A stretch of DNA of 64,000 nucleotides from RDYJ01 sp034931405 (lineage in GTDB: Bacteria > Cyanobacteriota > Cyanobacteriia > Cyanobacteriales > Nostocaceae): positions 62,001 to 126,000 of the forward strand of contig NZ_JAYGHA010000009.1 of assembly GCF_034931405.1 (NCBI RefSeq). Direction: 5' to 3'. Shown in pieces: positions 25,647 to 35,215 of the stretch. The translations under genes were made by a program, and so were the position numbers. A model generated the notes under the pieces. It searched no databases and was not told the DNA's origin. It was given only the letters and a program-made list of their open reading frames with translations. Positions within the stretch are counted from its first letter, which is position 1, and every line of letters starts with the position of its first letter.

Positions 25647-26240
25647 TTACAATGGGATCAATTCCGGGAAATACTGTAATAATTGATCGTTAGTCAATTC
25701 GTCTCCTAGCTGGGCTGGTGAAAAATGCACTTGGATAGCTCGGAGTTTATGTTTTTGGTGTAAATTGATCACGGCCTTCAATCCTGCTTTTAATGCTTGG
25801 ATGTTAGAAAGGTCAGATTCTAATTCTGGAACTTCTCCTTCATAAGCCACTGTCAACATCACCACTACGTTGCGGGTTACAGGAATAGAGAAAGATTGAT
25901 CGGAACTGGAGGCAGAACTAAAATCAGCTTCAGCACCATATCTTTGGGCTGAGTCGGTAAATAATTCATTTACATAATCTCCCGCTTCTCCTTCATCCCA
26001 AAAGACATCACCTTCGTTAGCTGCTGAAAGCCAGTATTCATCATACCTAAGTAGGGTTTCGCAAATTTCTACTAACTCTCCTCCCAAAATTTCTAAATCG
26101 CCATCAGCATCAATTGCTGCTCTGGCGGCGCGGTTTAAAACTCCTAAAATTGGTGCTACTTCACTTCCTGCCAAATGCAGAAATAGACGGCAAACTACAT
26201 AGCGAGTTTTACCCATCATTTTATTAAATAAATTGCTCAT
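25647..26240 (-). CDS. DUF1517 family protein
   Basis: The protein contains the DUF1517 core: VVCRLFLHLAGSEVAPILG, ICETLLRYDEYWLSAANEGD, and the C-terminal HFSPAQLGDELTNDQLL. DUF1517 proteins are shared by cyanobacteria and plastids and lack a firm role. The start is set at ATG 26240 because GGAGAAG lies seven bases upstream, although the frame extends to 26279. It shares a strand with the lipoprotein (77 bases downstream) and the pentapeptide gene upstream (42 bases), so all three may form one operon. Confidence 0.85.
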   Translation of the reverse strand: MSNLFNKMMGKTRYVVCRLFLHLAGSEVAPILGVLNRAARAAIDADGDLEILGGELVEICETLLRYDEYWLSAANEGDVFWDEGEAGDYVNELFTDSAQRYGAEADFSSASSSDQSFSIPVTRNVVVMLTVAYEGEVPELESDLSNIQALKAGLKAVINLHQKHKLRAIQVHFSPAQLGDELTNDQLLQYFPELIPL

Positions 26241-26282
26241 TTTTCTTCTCCGGTAATTTTGTGAGTTATTAATGACCAAGCA

Positions 26283-27839
26283 CTACTGACTAATAACGTA
26301 AAAACCTTGAATAAAATCCATGATCATCTTTACCGAAGGCATAATATATTCTGATTCTTCCGATATATCATCATCAGAATTACTAGGAAACCGATTGACA
26401 AATCGCTTGCCAAAGTTAGGATGATCATAGATGGTCAAACATTGGGCGCTAGAATTAGTGATGATTGTTTGGGTGGGCGCTTTAAAAAACTTTAGTTTTG
26501 CTGCTACTTCTAGATTTTTTTTCGTTTGTTTAATGGTTTTAGATTTATTGACAGCTTTCTCTAGGAATAACATTAATTTTTCTGCCAATATAGATGATTT
26601 TAAACTATGGTTATGCGTGATTTCTTCACAGATTATGTCTACCATAGTGTAAATAATTTTTTGTGTGGCTGTGGCATCTTTAAAAGGAAGAATTGCCATA
26701 AAAGCTGTTGCTAGTAAAATTTCATCATTATCTACTCTAAATGTGAAGACAGTCCGACGGTTACTGATTTCTAGGCTGGGAGGCTGGATAAGTCCATCGT
26801 ATTCTTGAGCAATTTGGTAATAAGTACCAGCTAGGACAAAGTTGGCTTCATATTCTAAAGGTAGGTCTACAATAATGCGAATTGTGGGTGGAGTAGCATT
26901 AAAAAAGTCCCGTAGTTCTTCGCCATGGAAATTTTGGATGATGGTGCGATCGCCTGTGGGTGAAAGATCAACCCATTCACATTTGATCCCTTCAATTTTT
27001 AGCCCAAATCTGGGGGTAGCATAAAGTTTAGCACCAGTTAAGGTCGCTCCCGTTAAGTCAGCACCCATCCATTCAACTTTAATTAATTTCGACTGAGTTA
27101 AATTAGCGTGTACTAAACTAGAGTTAGTTAAATTGGCATTAGTTAAGTCTGCACCCGTTAAATTAGCTCCACTTAGCTTGGCTCCACTTAGGTCTGCCCA
27201 AATTAAATTTGCTCCTCTTAAATCTGCCCAGCGCAAATTTGCCCCACTTAAATCGGCTCCACTGAGATTAGCCATACACAGATTGGCTTGTCGGAGTTCG
27301 CTGTCTCGTAAATTTGCGCCACTGAGGTCGGCAGAAGTCATATCAGCGGCACTGAAGTTAGCCATTTCTAAGTTGGCTTCCCTCAGAGAAGAACCTCTTA
27401 AGTTAGCTTCGTTGAAATTAGCTCGCCGCAGATTACCCTGTCGCAGTGTAGCTTCTCGCAAGTCGGCACTGTTAAAGTTGGCTTCACACATATCAGCGCG
27501 GCTAAAATCAGTGCGAATTAACTCAGCGCGAATGAAGGAAGCTTGGCGCAGTTGACTACGAGTTAGATCCGCACGAATTAAATTAGCAACGTTGAGACTA
27601 CAGTTGTTGAGAATTGCCCCAGACAGATTTGCCCCACTGAGTCTAGCTACATTGAGCTTGGCGTAACTCAAATTAGCGTCGCTAAGATTTATGCCGCTCA
27701 GATTAGCTACGCTCAAATTGGCATCGCTGAGATTAACGCCACTCAGTTTAGTGCCACTCAAGTTGACTTCAGCCAACTCAGCGCCACTAAAATCTAAGAC
27801 TCCCGTTGCATATTTTTCTAGTAATTCCTCTATAGTCAT
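26283..27839 (-). CDS. Pentapeptide-repeat protein with unknown C-terminal domain
   Basis: Residues 1-15 (MTIEELLEKYATGVLD) precede about 50 pentapeptides to about residue 275, then a non-repeat C-terminal region of about 240 residues starting near CEWVDLSPTGDR. This includes IRIIVDLPLEYEANFVLAGT and FKAPTQTIITNSSAQCL and has no motif I recognise. No membrane segment is visible. The gene heads the likely operon with the DUF1517 and lipoprotein genes. The repeat lacks the module present in the proteins at 15353 and 16447. Confidence 0.85.
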   Translation of the reverse strand: MTIEELLEKYATGVLDFSGAELAEVNLSGTKLSGVNLSDANLSVANLSGINLSDANLSYAKLNVARLSGANLSGAILNNCSLNVANLIRADLTRSQLRQASFIRAELIRTDFSRADMCEANFNSADLREATLRQGNLRRANFNEANLRGSSLREANLEMANFSAADMTSADLSGANLRDSELRQANLCMANLSGADLSGANLRWADLRGANLIWADLSGAKLSGANLTGADLTNANLTNSSLVHANLTQSKLIKVEWMGADLTGATLTGAKLYATPRFGLKIEGIKCEWVDLSPTGDRTIIQNFHGEELRDFFNATPPTIRIIVDLPLEYEANFVLAGTYYQIAQEYDGLIQPPSLEISNRRTVFTFRVDNDEILLATAFMAILPFKDATATQKIIYTMVDIICEEITHNHSLKSSILAEKLMLFLEKAVNKSKTIKQTKKNLEVAAKLKFFKAPTQTIITNSSAQCLTIYDHPNFGKRFVNRFPSNSDDDISEESEYIMPSVKMIMDFIQGFYVISQ

Positions 27840-27920
27840 GAATCTACCTCTCGGATGCCAACTTTATTAGTTGGTAAAGTATGCAGATAATATTTCAAAG
27901 TTTAGTTGTCAAGGGTAAAA

Positions 27921-28760
27921 ATGAAAATTGGTATTTTAGGACTGGGACTAATCGGCGGTTCGTTAGGTTTTGATTTACGCTCCCAAGGACATTATGTTTT
28001 AGGAGTTAGCCGCCGTGAATCAACCTGTCACAAAGCTATTGACATCGGCAGTGTTGATCAAGCCTCAGTTGATTTGAGTTTGTTGGCAGCTGCTGAAGTT
28101 GTGTTTATTTGCACCCCCATAGGACTTATTGTGCCTCAAGTTGAACAGTTAGTTGCTCATTTGCCTGAGACTACTATTGTGACTGATGTAGGTTCAGTAA
28201 AAACACCTATAGTAAATGCAATTTCTCCTCTATGGCCTAATTTTGTTGGTGGTCATCCAATGGCGGGAAACACAGATGTGGGTATAGAGGCTGCACAACG
28301 AAATTTGTTTGTGAATCGGCCTTATGTACTCACACCAACAGAAACAACGCCAACTAGCGCCATTACAGTCCTAGAGGAAATTGTGCGATCGCTTGGTTCT
28401 ATTATCTACCATTGTCAGCCAGAAAAACATGACCGTGCTGTAAGTTGGATTTCCCATTTACCGGTCATAGTCAGCGCCTCTTTGATGGCTGCTTGTTTAA
28501 GTGAATCAGATCCAGAAATTTTTCAATTAGCCCAAAACTTAGCTAGTTCAGGTTTTCGGGATACCAGCCGCGTTGGTGCTGGTAATCCAGAGTTAGGGGT
28601 CATGATGGCACAATATAATCATCAAGCCTTGATCAGTTCCTTACACCAATATCGTCAAAACCTCGATACTTTTATTCACATCATTGAACAAGAAGACTGG
28701 GAACTGTTGGAACAAAAGCTCAAGTTCAATCAACAGCAACGTCCTAAATTTTTGGATTAA
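27921..28760 (+). CDS. tyrA: Prephenate/arogenate dehydrogenase
   Basis: This NAD(P)-dependent enzyme makes tyrosine precursors from prephenate or arogenate; cyanobacterial members generally prefer arogenate and NADP. The N-terminal Rossmann motif GILGLGLIGGSLG starts at residue 3. Family motifs VVFICTPIGL, VTDVGSVK, FVGGHPMAGN and the C-terminal helical domain (ASSGFRDTSRVGAGNPEL) are present. The ATG at 27921 is chosen over a TTG 15 bases upstream. The divergent pentapeptide gene begins 81 bases away. Confidence 0.94.
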   Translation: MKIGILGLGLIGGSLGFDLRSQGHYVLGVSRRESTCHKAIDIGSVDQASVDLSLLAAAEVVFICTPIGLIVPQVEQLVAHLPETTIVTDVGSVKTPIVNAISPLWPNFVGGHPMAGNTDVGIEAAQRNLFVNRPYVLTPTETTPTSAITVLEEIVRSLGSIIYHCQPEKHDRAVSWISHLPVIVSASLMAACLSESDPEIFQLAQNLASSGFRDTSRVGAGNPELGVMMAQYNHQALISSLHQYRQNLDTFIHIIEQEDWELLEQKLKFNQQQRPKFLD

Positions 28761-28850
28761 ATGAGTAGGCAGAAGGCAGAAAGCAGAAAGCAAAATTGAA
28801 AGTAAAGATCATATTTCTCCACTGCTACTCCTGCTTCCCCATCTGTCACT

Positions 28851-29558
28851 TCATTCTTGCCACAAAGCGATTCCACCTAATAAACCGGTGATATTGGGAA
28901 TCAGCTTCACATTTAAGGGTAAATTCATATTCACGCGCACGGCTTCACCACCACCGAGATAAAGACAATCATAATTAAACAAACTTTGTAAAGAAGCGAT
29001 CGCTTTTTGTAATCGCTTATTCCATTTCTTCTGCCCTATTTTTTCCAGTGCAGCACGTCCCAGCTGTTCTTCATAGGTTTTTCCTTGACGAAACTGATGA
29101 TGTCCCATTTCCATATTAGGAACCAATTTCCCATCTACAAACAAAGCCGAACCAAAACCAGTACCCAAGGTAATTACTAATTCCACGCCTTTACCTGCAA
29201 TTGCCCCTAATCCTTGCATATCCGCATCATTAATTATTTTTACAGGTTTATGTAGCATCTCAGATAATGCTGTTGCTAAATCAAAACCAATCCAATTATC
29301 ATCCAAGTTTGCTGCTGTTTCTGTGACTCCACAGCGAACCACACCGGGAAAACCGACAGAAACCCGATGATACTCTCCTTGTGATGTGGCTAATACATTA
29401 ATGGCATTAATGACTACCTCCGGTGTTGCTGGGTGGGGTGTTTCTAATCTCCCCCGTTCTGTTAATGGCTTACCAGTGATATCCAAAACTATAGCTTTAA
29501 CACCACTACCACCAATATCTATTGATAGAGTGCGAACTGAACCGTTATCTTCTATCAT
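28851..29558 (-). CDS. ROK-family kinase (polyphosphate glucokinase-like)
   Basis: The protein has the actin-like ATPase phosphate 1 motif LSIDIGGSGVKAIVLD and the central INDADMQGLG and ELVITLGTGFGSALF segments of ROK sugar kinases. The ExGHHQF segment (MEMGHHQFRQGKTYEE) matches the polyphosphate glucokinase branch, which phosphorylates glucose using polyphosphate or ATP. Substrate is inferred from family. ATG 29558 is favoured because AAGGA lies just upstream; a TTG start at 29582 would add eight residues. Confidence 0.85.
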   Translation of the reverse strand: MIEDNGSVRTLSIDIGGSGVKAIVLDITGKPLTERGRLETPHPATPEVVINAINVLATSQGEYHRVSVGFPGVVRCGVTETAANLDDNWIGFDLATALSEMLHKPVKIINDADMQGLGAIAGKGVELVITLGTGFGSALFVDGKLVPNMEMGHHQFRQGKTYEEQLGRAALEKIGQKKWNKRLQKAIASLQSLFNYDCLYLGGGEAVRVNMNLPLNVKLIPNITGLLGGIALWQE

Positions 29559-29823
29559 GGGAGATTTTTCCTTATGCTGCAACTTCTTTAGCCATTATGC
29601 GCTGCTAAATTCTAGTCAGCAGCAGATATTTCGAGTGTTTTTATAACTTCCTCAAGTTTAGAAGTGATTAGGGACTGGGTAGATGGGAAGGTGAATAACC
29701 CCATCACCAATTACCAAAAATCTCTATCGCCGGACTCATCTAGATTTGCTAGTCTAGGAGTAGTGCAAAAATTGCTGATAGTGGTGTAGTTCTCTATTAA
29801 AATTATTATTCAGAGCAAAAATT

Positions 29824-30330
29824 ATGACAGCATTTGAATCTAACAGCCTACGTTCTTATAGTCAAGAAGAAGTGCAGCAAATTTTACAACTGGCGATCGC
29901 TCGTCAAACTGATGATGGTAATCAAGAATTTTCCTATCAACAAATTATCGAAATTGCTGCTGAGTTACAAATTTCACCAGAAGCAGTTAAACAGGCAGAA
30001 TTTGACTGGATAGCCGCACAAAGCGAAGTCCAACAACGTCAAGCTTTTGACCTTTACCGTCAAGGTAAATTGAAAAAACGTTTGGGTAATTTTGCAATTG
30101 TCAATAGTTTTTTTATGTTAGTAGATTTCGTTGGTGGTGCTGACATTTCTTGGTCACTATACATTTTACTATTTTGTGGATTAGTAGTTGTCCTTGATAT
30201 CTGGAATACTTTTCAAAGTAAAGGTGAAGACTATGAAGCGGCTTTCCAGAAATGGAATCGTAAGCATCAAATTAAGCAAACTATTAATACAGTTTTGAAT
30301 AAGTGGTTTAAGGCATTTCAAACATATTAG
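29824..30330 (+). CDS. 2TM domain-containing protein
   Basis: The 168-residue protein has an N-terminal region (to about 75) resembling the SHOCT-like/2TM cyanobacterial proteins, with YSQEEVQQILQLAIARQ and ISPEAVKQAEFDW. Two membrane segments follow (AIVNSFFMLVDFVGGADISW and LYILLFCGLVVVLDIW), then FQSKGEDYEAAFQKWNR. The role is unknown. It has no close neighbour on its strand. Confidence 0.75.
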   Translation: MTAFESNSLRSYSQEEVQQILQLAIARQTDDGNQEFSYQQIIEIAAELQISPEAVKQAEFDWIAAQSEVQQRQAFDLYRQGKLKKRLGNFAIVNSFFMLVDFVGGADISWSLYILLFCGLVVVLDIWNTFQSKGEDYEAAFQKWNRKHQIKQTINTVLNKWFKAFQTY

Positions 30331-30649
30331 TCTTTGATTGGATGATGGATGATTAATTACTTAATTTTAGTAGTCTTGATCACAAAAGTGAGGTTTTAAT
30401 TTTCAGCCAAGATAATCATATAATTTTGATGAATATTATTGATTGAGAACTCATTCACATATCCATCAAATATTGTCGTGGCAATTTGGCCTGATTTTCA
30501 ATTTAAGCTGCTGTATAATCAGAAGATAATGAGAGCAAACTGTCGGTCAAGGAAGTAAAAAATTGCCACCAAAATCAAGTATCAAGGAATTTTATTCCTA
30601 ACTTCCGAATTATTATGCATTATTTATCATGCAGTCACTCTTATAAATC
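30331..30649. other. Spacer upstream of the kinase-WD40 gene
   Basis: This 319-base AT-rich stretch has no coding frame or repeat that I can support. It presumably contains the promoter of the kinase gene. Confidence 0.3.
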
Positions 30650-32713
30650 ATGATATGTTGCTTAAATCCTGATTGCCAAAAACCGGAAAATCCCGATGAA
30701 AAAGAGTTTTGTCAAAATTGTCAAACACCATTAGTTCCACTTTTAAGAAATCGTTTCCGTGTGATCAGCTTGCTGTCAGATGAAGGGGGATTTGGCCGAA
30801 CATATTTATCAGAAGATACAGACAAATTAAATGACTGTTGTGTCATTAAACAATTAGCACCAAAATTTCAAGGAACTTGGTCACAAAAAAAGGCAATGGA
30901 GTTGTTTAGTGAAGAAGCAAAGCGACTTCAAGAACTGGGAGAACATCCACAAATTCCCACTCTATTAGCTTATTTTGAACAAAATGATTGTTTGTATTTA
31001 GTACAACAGTTTATTGATGGACATAATTTATTAAAAGAATTGCAATTAAGAAAAAACTATAGAGATTGGGATATTCAATCTATTTTACTGGATTTATTAC
31101 CTATTCTCAAGTTTATTCATAGTCGAGGAGTTATTCATCGAGATATTAAACCAGAAAATATTATCCGACGTAAAAATGATGGCAGATTAACACTGATTGA
31201 TTTTGGTTCTTCTAAGCAATTAACAGCAAGAGTGCAAAGGAAAAATGGCACTTCAATTGGTTCACATGGTTATTCTTCCATTGAACAAATTAGAGATGGT
31301 AAGGCTTATCCAGCTAGTGATTTATTTAGTTTAGGTGCTACTTGCTTTCATTTGTTAACGGGAATTTCTCCTTTTCAACTATGGATGGAACATGGTTATA
31401 GTTGGGTAAAAAGTTGGCAAGATTATTTACGTTCTCCTCTCAGTCATGAACTAGCAATCATTATTGATAAGTTGTTACAAATAGATATTCAAAATCGTTA
31501 TCAATCAGCTGATGAAGTGATTAGAGATTTGAGTAAACAGTATACACATCTTCTCGCACCAGCTAGTAATTCATGTTTAGCAACACCACCTAAAAAAACA
31601 GATATTTATCCTAAAAAAAATATTTTTCTGAGAAATTTATCTTTTATAATCGGGATAATTACATTTTTAGGTTTGGGAGAATTTGGTTATAGACACTTTC
31701 ACCAAATACAAACGGCTATTTCTTCTCGTTTGAGTCCACCACAAAATAATACAGCTAATAGTGATGATGTTATCAATGAAGCATCACAAAAATCTTTAGA
31801 TAAAATTGCTTTAGTAAAGACTATTTCCGAACCAAATAAATCGGTTGCATCTGTTGCTATTACCCCAGAATCTCAAACTATTATTAGTAGTGGTAATCGG
31901 GTCATTAAATTATGGAATATTGCCACGGGTCAAGAAATCACTACCCTAACAGGGCATACACAAAATGTCAATGTGGTAGCTGTGAGTGCTGATGGTAAAA
32001 TTCTGGTTAGTGGTAGTGATGACTATACAATTAAAGTTTGGAATTTAAGTACAAGAAAATTGATTTATACCCTAATTAGTCATACTGATTCAGTTCATGC
32101 TGTGGCTATTAGTAAGGATGGAAAAACTTTGGTAAGTGGTAGTGATGATAAAACTATTAAAGTTTGGAATTTAGCTACAGGAAAGTTAATCCGCACTCTC
32201 ATAGGTCATACTGACTGGGTACGTTCTCTTGCTATCAGTCCTGATGGTGTCACCTTAGCAAGTGGTAGTTTTGATAAGACAATTAAACTGTGGAAGATCA
32301 CACAAGAAAAACCAATTAGTTCATTAACTCCCAATACACAAACTGTGATATCTCTGGCTTTTAGCCCAGATGGAAAAATTCTTGCTAGTGCTAGTCGCGA
32401 TCGCCAACTTAAATTGTGGAATATCAATCAAAAAGCAGAGATTCGCACTGTTGTAAAACAAGATAATAATGTCACATCTTTAGCTTTTAGTCCCGATGGT
32501 AAAACTCTTGTTAGTGGTAATCGAGATTGTACCGAATGTAACCACGCTATTAATCCTAATATTAAATTATGGAATGTGGCTACAGGTGAAAAAATTTCTA
32601 CGGTAACTGGACATACCAACACAGTCACTTCTCTGGTTTTTAGTGCTGATGGTAAAACTTTAGTCAGTGCTGGAGAAGATAAAGAAATTAAGATTTGGCG
32701 TTTTTTACAGTAA
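30650..32713 (+). CDS. Serine/threonine protein kinase with zinc ribbon and WD40 propeller
   Basis: Domain order: zinc ribbon with C4, C9, C21 and C24; a Hanks-type kinase (glycine-rich SDEGGFGRTYL, K67, HRDIKPEN with D165, DFG at 184-186); a membrane helix near 330 (LSFIIGIITFLGLGEF); and about seven WD40 repeats from 390 to 687. The layout suggests a membrane-bound kinase with a propeller on the far side. One blade has an insertion with a CTEC pair (RDCTECNHAINPN). The last 45 bases of the gene are duplicated beyond a family A repeat. The target is unknown. Confidence 0.93.
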   Translation: MICCLNPDCQKPENPDEKEFCQNCQTPLVPLLRNRFRVISLLSDEGGFGRTYLSEDTDKLNDCCVIKQLAPKFQGTWSQKKAMELFSEEAKRLQELGEHPQIPTLLAYFEQNDCLYLVQQFIDGHNLLKELQLRKNYRDWDIQSILLDLLPILKFIHSRGVIHRDIKPENIIRRKNDGRLTLIDFGSSKQLTARVQRKNGTSIGSHGYSSIEQIRDGKAYPASDLFSLGATCFHLLTGISPFQLWMEHGYSWVKSWQDYLRSPLSHELAIIIDKLLQIDIQNRYQSADEVIRDLSKQYTHLLAPASNSCLATPPKKTDIYPKKNIFLRNLSFIIGIITFLGLGEFGYRHFHQIQTAISSRLSPPQNNTANSDDVINEASQKSLDKIALVKTISEPNKSVASVAITPESQTIISSGNRVIKLWNIATGQEITTLTGHTQNVNVVAVSADGKILVSGSDDYTIKVWNLSTRKLIYTLISHTDSVHAVAISKDGKTLVSGSDDKTIKVWNLATGKLIRTLIGHTDWVRSLAISPDGVTLASGSFDKTIKLWKITQEKPISSLTPNTQTVISLAFSPDGKILASASRDRQLKLWNINQKAEIRTVVKQDNNVTSLAFSPDGKTLVSGNRDCTECNHAINPNIKLWNVATGEKISTVTGHTNTVTSLVFSADGKTLVSAGEDKEIKIWRFLQ

Positions 32714-32852
32714 TTAAGGACTTACACAACTGGCACATTGGTAGGGTGCGTCAGATATTAATAATCTGTTTATTTGCAGGATTTATGCAGTCTGACGCAC
32801 CCTACAACTGGAGAAGATAAAGAAATTAAGATTTGGCGTTTTTTACAGTAAT
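32670..32852. repeat. 45-bp duplication of the kinase 3' end flanking a truncated MITE
   Basis: The segment 32670-32714, covering the last codons and stop of the kinase gene, is repeated identically at 32808-32852. The 138-base period is filled by a family A element (32717-32807). See the finding below. Confidence 0.95.
32717..32807 (+). mobile_element. Family A MITE, copy 2, right end missing
   Basis: Begins AGGACTTACACAAC and carries the inner inverted repeat GTAGGGTGCGTCAGA ... TCTGACGCACCCTAC. It lacks the last 33 or so bases, including the right-hand TTGCGTAAGTCCT end. It is in the same orientation as the copy at 48718. Confidence 0.85.
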
Positions 32853-32872
32853 ATAATTGATAATTTTTCTGT

Positions 32873-34138
32873 TTAACGCCGATCTCTTTCTAAATCATCG
32901 ATTACTGTTTGTAAATACCACTCTTCCGACATTCCTGGATAAAAATCTTGCTTTTGCTTAATTAATCTTTGGGCTATTTCCCAATGTCCTCCAACCATGC
33001 GTAATAGTCGTTGACGTAATAGGTTATGGGTAGCTTTATTTGTTTCTGGAATAGATGACTGGATTTTTTGTAAGCTATTTAATACTTGTTGATAATTTTC
33101 CCAATCTTCTTGTTCACAATAAATACTAGCTGCTTGTTGATAATCACCTACAGCATTTGACATTTCTTCTAAACAAGTATGGGCAATACCACGATTATAG
33201 TACGCTAATGGATGTTCAGGATTAATTTGTATTGCTTGGGAATAATCTTGAATTGCTGCTAAATAATTGCCCATTGCTTGATATATATTACCCCTAGCAA
33301 CATATACTAAATTATCTTGAGGTTGCATTTTTAAGGCTTGATTAATATCAGCTAAAGCCCCTTGATAGTCTCCTATTTGAGAACGGGCTTTGCCGCGATT
33401 GCGATAAACAATAGCATCTTCAAAGTTTAATTGTAGGGCTTGGTTAAAATCAGCGATCGCATCTCGATAATTACCCATTTTACAATATACTACACCACGA
33501 CAACAATAAGCTTGGGCATCTTGAAAATCAGCTTTTAAAATCCAATTTAAATCAGTGATCGCTTCTTTTGTATCGCCTTTTTCTGCCTTTTCTAATAATT
33601 GAGTGAAATAATTTTTAGTAGATATAATCGGTGCGGCTTTTGAATTAACTGGATTTGCTTTAGCTTCTGCTTTTGGTTGTAGCTGTTCAATCTTCTCTAA
33701 ACAAAGACGAGCATTTTCTTTATCTTTTTGTGCTAAATATAATGCTGCGGCTTTTTTAAAATTAGCGATCGCATTTTGAATATTTCCCTGTTTGCGTTGC
33801 ACTATCCCCCGTAAGTTATAAGCAGCAGCATCATGCAGATTGAACTGAATCGCTTTTTCTACATCTTCTAAACAACCAGGAAGATTTTTTAAAGTTAACC
33901 TTGCTAAAGCCCGACAATAATAAGCTTTGGCGTTTTCCCAATCCAGTTTAATAGCTTCAGTATAATCAGAAACTGCTTGGAGAATAGCATCAGATTTGTA
34001 ATATGCTAAACCTCGTTCCAGATAAGCTGCACTAAGGTAAGGGTCTAGCTGTATGGCTTGGTTAAAATCTTCAATAGCACCAGGATAGTCTTTTTGTTTC
34101 GCTTTTTCTAATCCGCGATTGTAAAATTCTGAAGTCAT
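32873..34138 (-). CDS. Tetratricopeptide-repeat protein
   Basis: The 421-residue protein has about eight TPR units in two blocks (about 1-150 and 185-330), for example NRGLEKAKQKDYPGAIEDFN and YNRGIAHTCLEEMSNAVGDY. Between them is a PKAEAKANPVNSKAAP linker. The C-terminus (NLLRQRLLRMVGGHWEIAQ, GMSEEWYLQTVIDDLERDR) does not look like TPR. No signal peptide. TPR proteins scaffold protein complexes; the partner is unknown. Confidence 0.85.
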   Translation of the reverse strand: MTSEFYNRGLEKAKQKDYPGAIEDFNQAIQLDPYLSAAYLERGLAYYKSDAILQAVSDYTEAIKLDWENAKAYYCRALARLTLKNLPGCLEDVEKAIQFNLHDAAAYNLRGIVQRKQGNIQNAIANFKKAAALYLAQKDKENARLCLEKIEQLQPKAEAKANPVNSKAAPIISTKNYFTQLLEKAEKGDTKEAITDLNWILKADFQDAQAYCCRGVVYCKMGNYRDAIADFNQALQLNFEDAIVYRNRGKARSQIGDYQGALADINQALKMQPQDNLVYVARGNIYQAMGNYLAAIQDYSQAIQINPEHPLAYYNRGIAHTCLEEMSNAVGDYQQAASIYCEQEDWENYQQVLNSLQKIQSSIPETNKATHNLLRQRLLRMVGGHWEIAQRLIKQKQDFYPGMSEEWYLQTVIDDLERDRR

Positions 34139-34331
34139 AATTTTTTATTGTAGATCACCAAGTTAATTCTATAAACATTTTATGAAAAGTCTATAGCATT
34201 TCCTAGTCTAATAAAGTACAAAATCATCTGCGTTTATCTGCGTCCATCTGCGTTTAATTAATTAATATTCCTTGGATCTCATTTGAATGGGAATTTCTAT
34301 ATTATAGGCCATCCTTGATCCGAAATTCTGA

Positions 34332-34362
34332 AATCCCCGACTTCTTGAAGAAATCGGGGATC
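34332..34362. terminator. Hairpin AATCCCCGACTTCTT/AAGAAATCGGGGAT
   Basis: A 14-bp stem with one mismatch sits 24 bases past the stop of the minus-strand dioxygenase gene. It belongs to the dispersed hairpin family. The neighbouring sequence ATCTGCGTTTATCTGCGTCC (about 34209) is another short cyanobacterial repeat. Confidence 0.55.
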
Positions 34363-34385
34363 TGATTGTTAGCTAACACAAACCT

Positions 34386-35054
34386 CTATTCTGAAATTAA
34401 ACTAGGACAAGTCAGCACAAAAACATCTCTAGTTCCTGGTGCGAGATTTTCTGGTTTAATGGGAGTTGTAAAGTGAAAAAAATCATGATCATTAACTACT
34501 ACTAATTCTCCTGGTTGGAGAATTTTGTTAAAAACAGGCTTCTCTTTTTTAGCAGTATATAAATGTGTTTCTCCACCTTGAATATTGTCTCTACCTACAG
34601 AAAATATACCAATGAAATCAGTTCCATCTTGATGAATACCTTCAGGTGCAGGATTTCCTAAATGACCTGGTGAACAGGTGGTTCTAATTTGATGAATAGC
34701 AATTTCTGCTTCTGGATGCAGTTTGCAAGAATCAATAAATGCTAATACCAAATTTTTGAAAATTTCCAGTTCTATCAGTCCATCTTCTAATTCTGCAAAC
34801 TCTCTTTTAATATCACCCAATAAAGGATTATATTCGCGGCTTTGAAATAGATAACCGTGTGGGAGTTTCACCAACTTATCCTCAGAAATCATCACTCTTG
34901 ATAACCTCCGAGAGCGATATTTGCCCTGTATATAAGGATCAAGAGGTAAGTTCTGAAAAAATGGCTGGAAACCTTGAGTATTAATCGAATTTACTTTTCT
35001 GAGGGTAAACAAAAAAGCATATTCTAACTTTGTGACATAAGAGACTTGTTGCAT
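34386..35054 (-). CDS. 2-oxoglutarate-dependent dioxygenase, isoleucine 4-hydroxylase-like
   Basis: The protein matches the 2OG-Fe dioxygenase family that contains bacterial free L-isoleucine/L-leucine hydroxylases and biofilm-related BsmA-like proteins. The Fe(II) triad is visible as H141-x-D143 (IHQDGTD) and H194 (DFFHFTTP), with a 2-oxoglutarate-binding arginine in GTRDVFV (about R209). GGETHLYTAKKE is also typical. The substrate is probably a free amino acid, by family inference. It stands as a single gene ending near a hairpin. Confidence 0.85.
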   Translation of the reverse strand: MQQVSYVTKLEYAFLFTLRKVNSINTQGFQPFFQNLPLDPYIQGKYRSRRLSRVMISEDKLVKLPHGYLFQSREYNPLLGDIKREFAELEDGLIELEIFKNLVLAFIDSCKLHPEAEIAIHQIRTTCSPGHLGNPAPEGIHQDGTDFIGIFSVGRDNIQGGETHLYTAKKEKPVFNKILQPGELVVVNDHDFFHFTTPIKPENLAPGTRDVFVLTCPSLISE

Positions 35055-35215
35055 AGGACTTTTCTCCTTGCATTTTTAAGTCCGCCCAGATTTTTTTTTA
35101 CTTGGGAGGTCTGTAATATCCATTATATGCAACTCTTTTTAAGCTGTAGTAAATTTGAATACAAAAATTGTCAAATTGACATATTTACACAGAAACTGCT
35201 ATTTTTTCACGGGCA

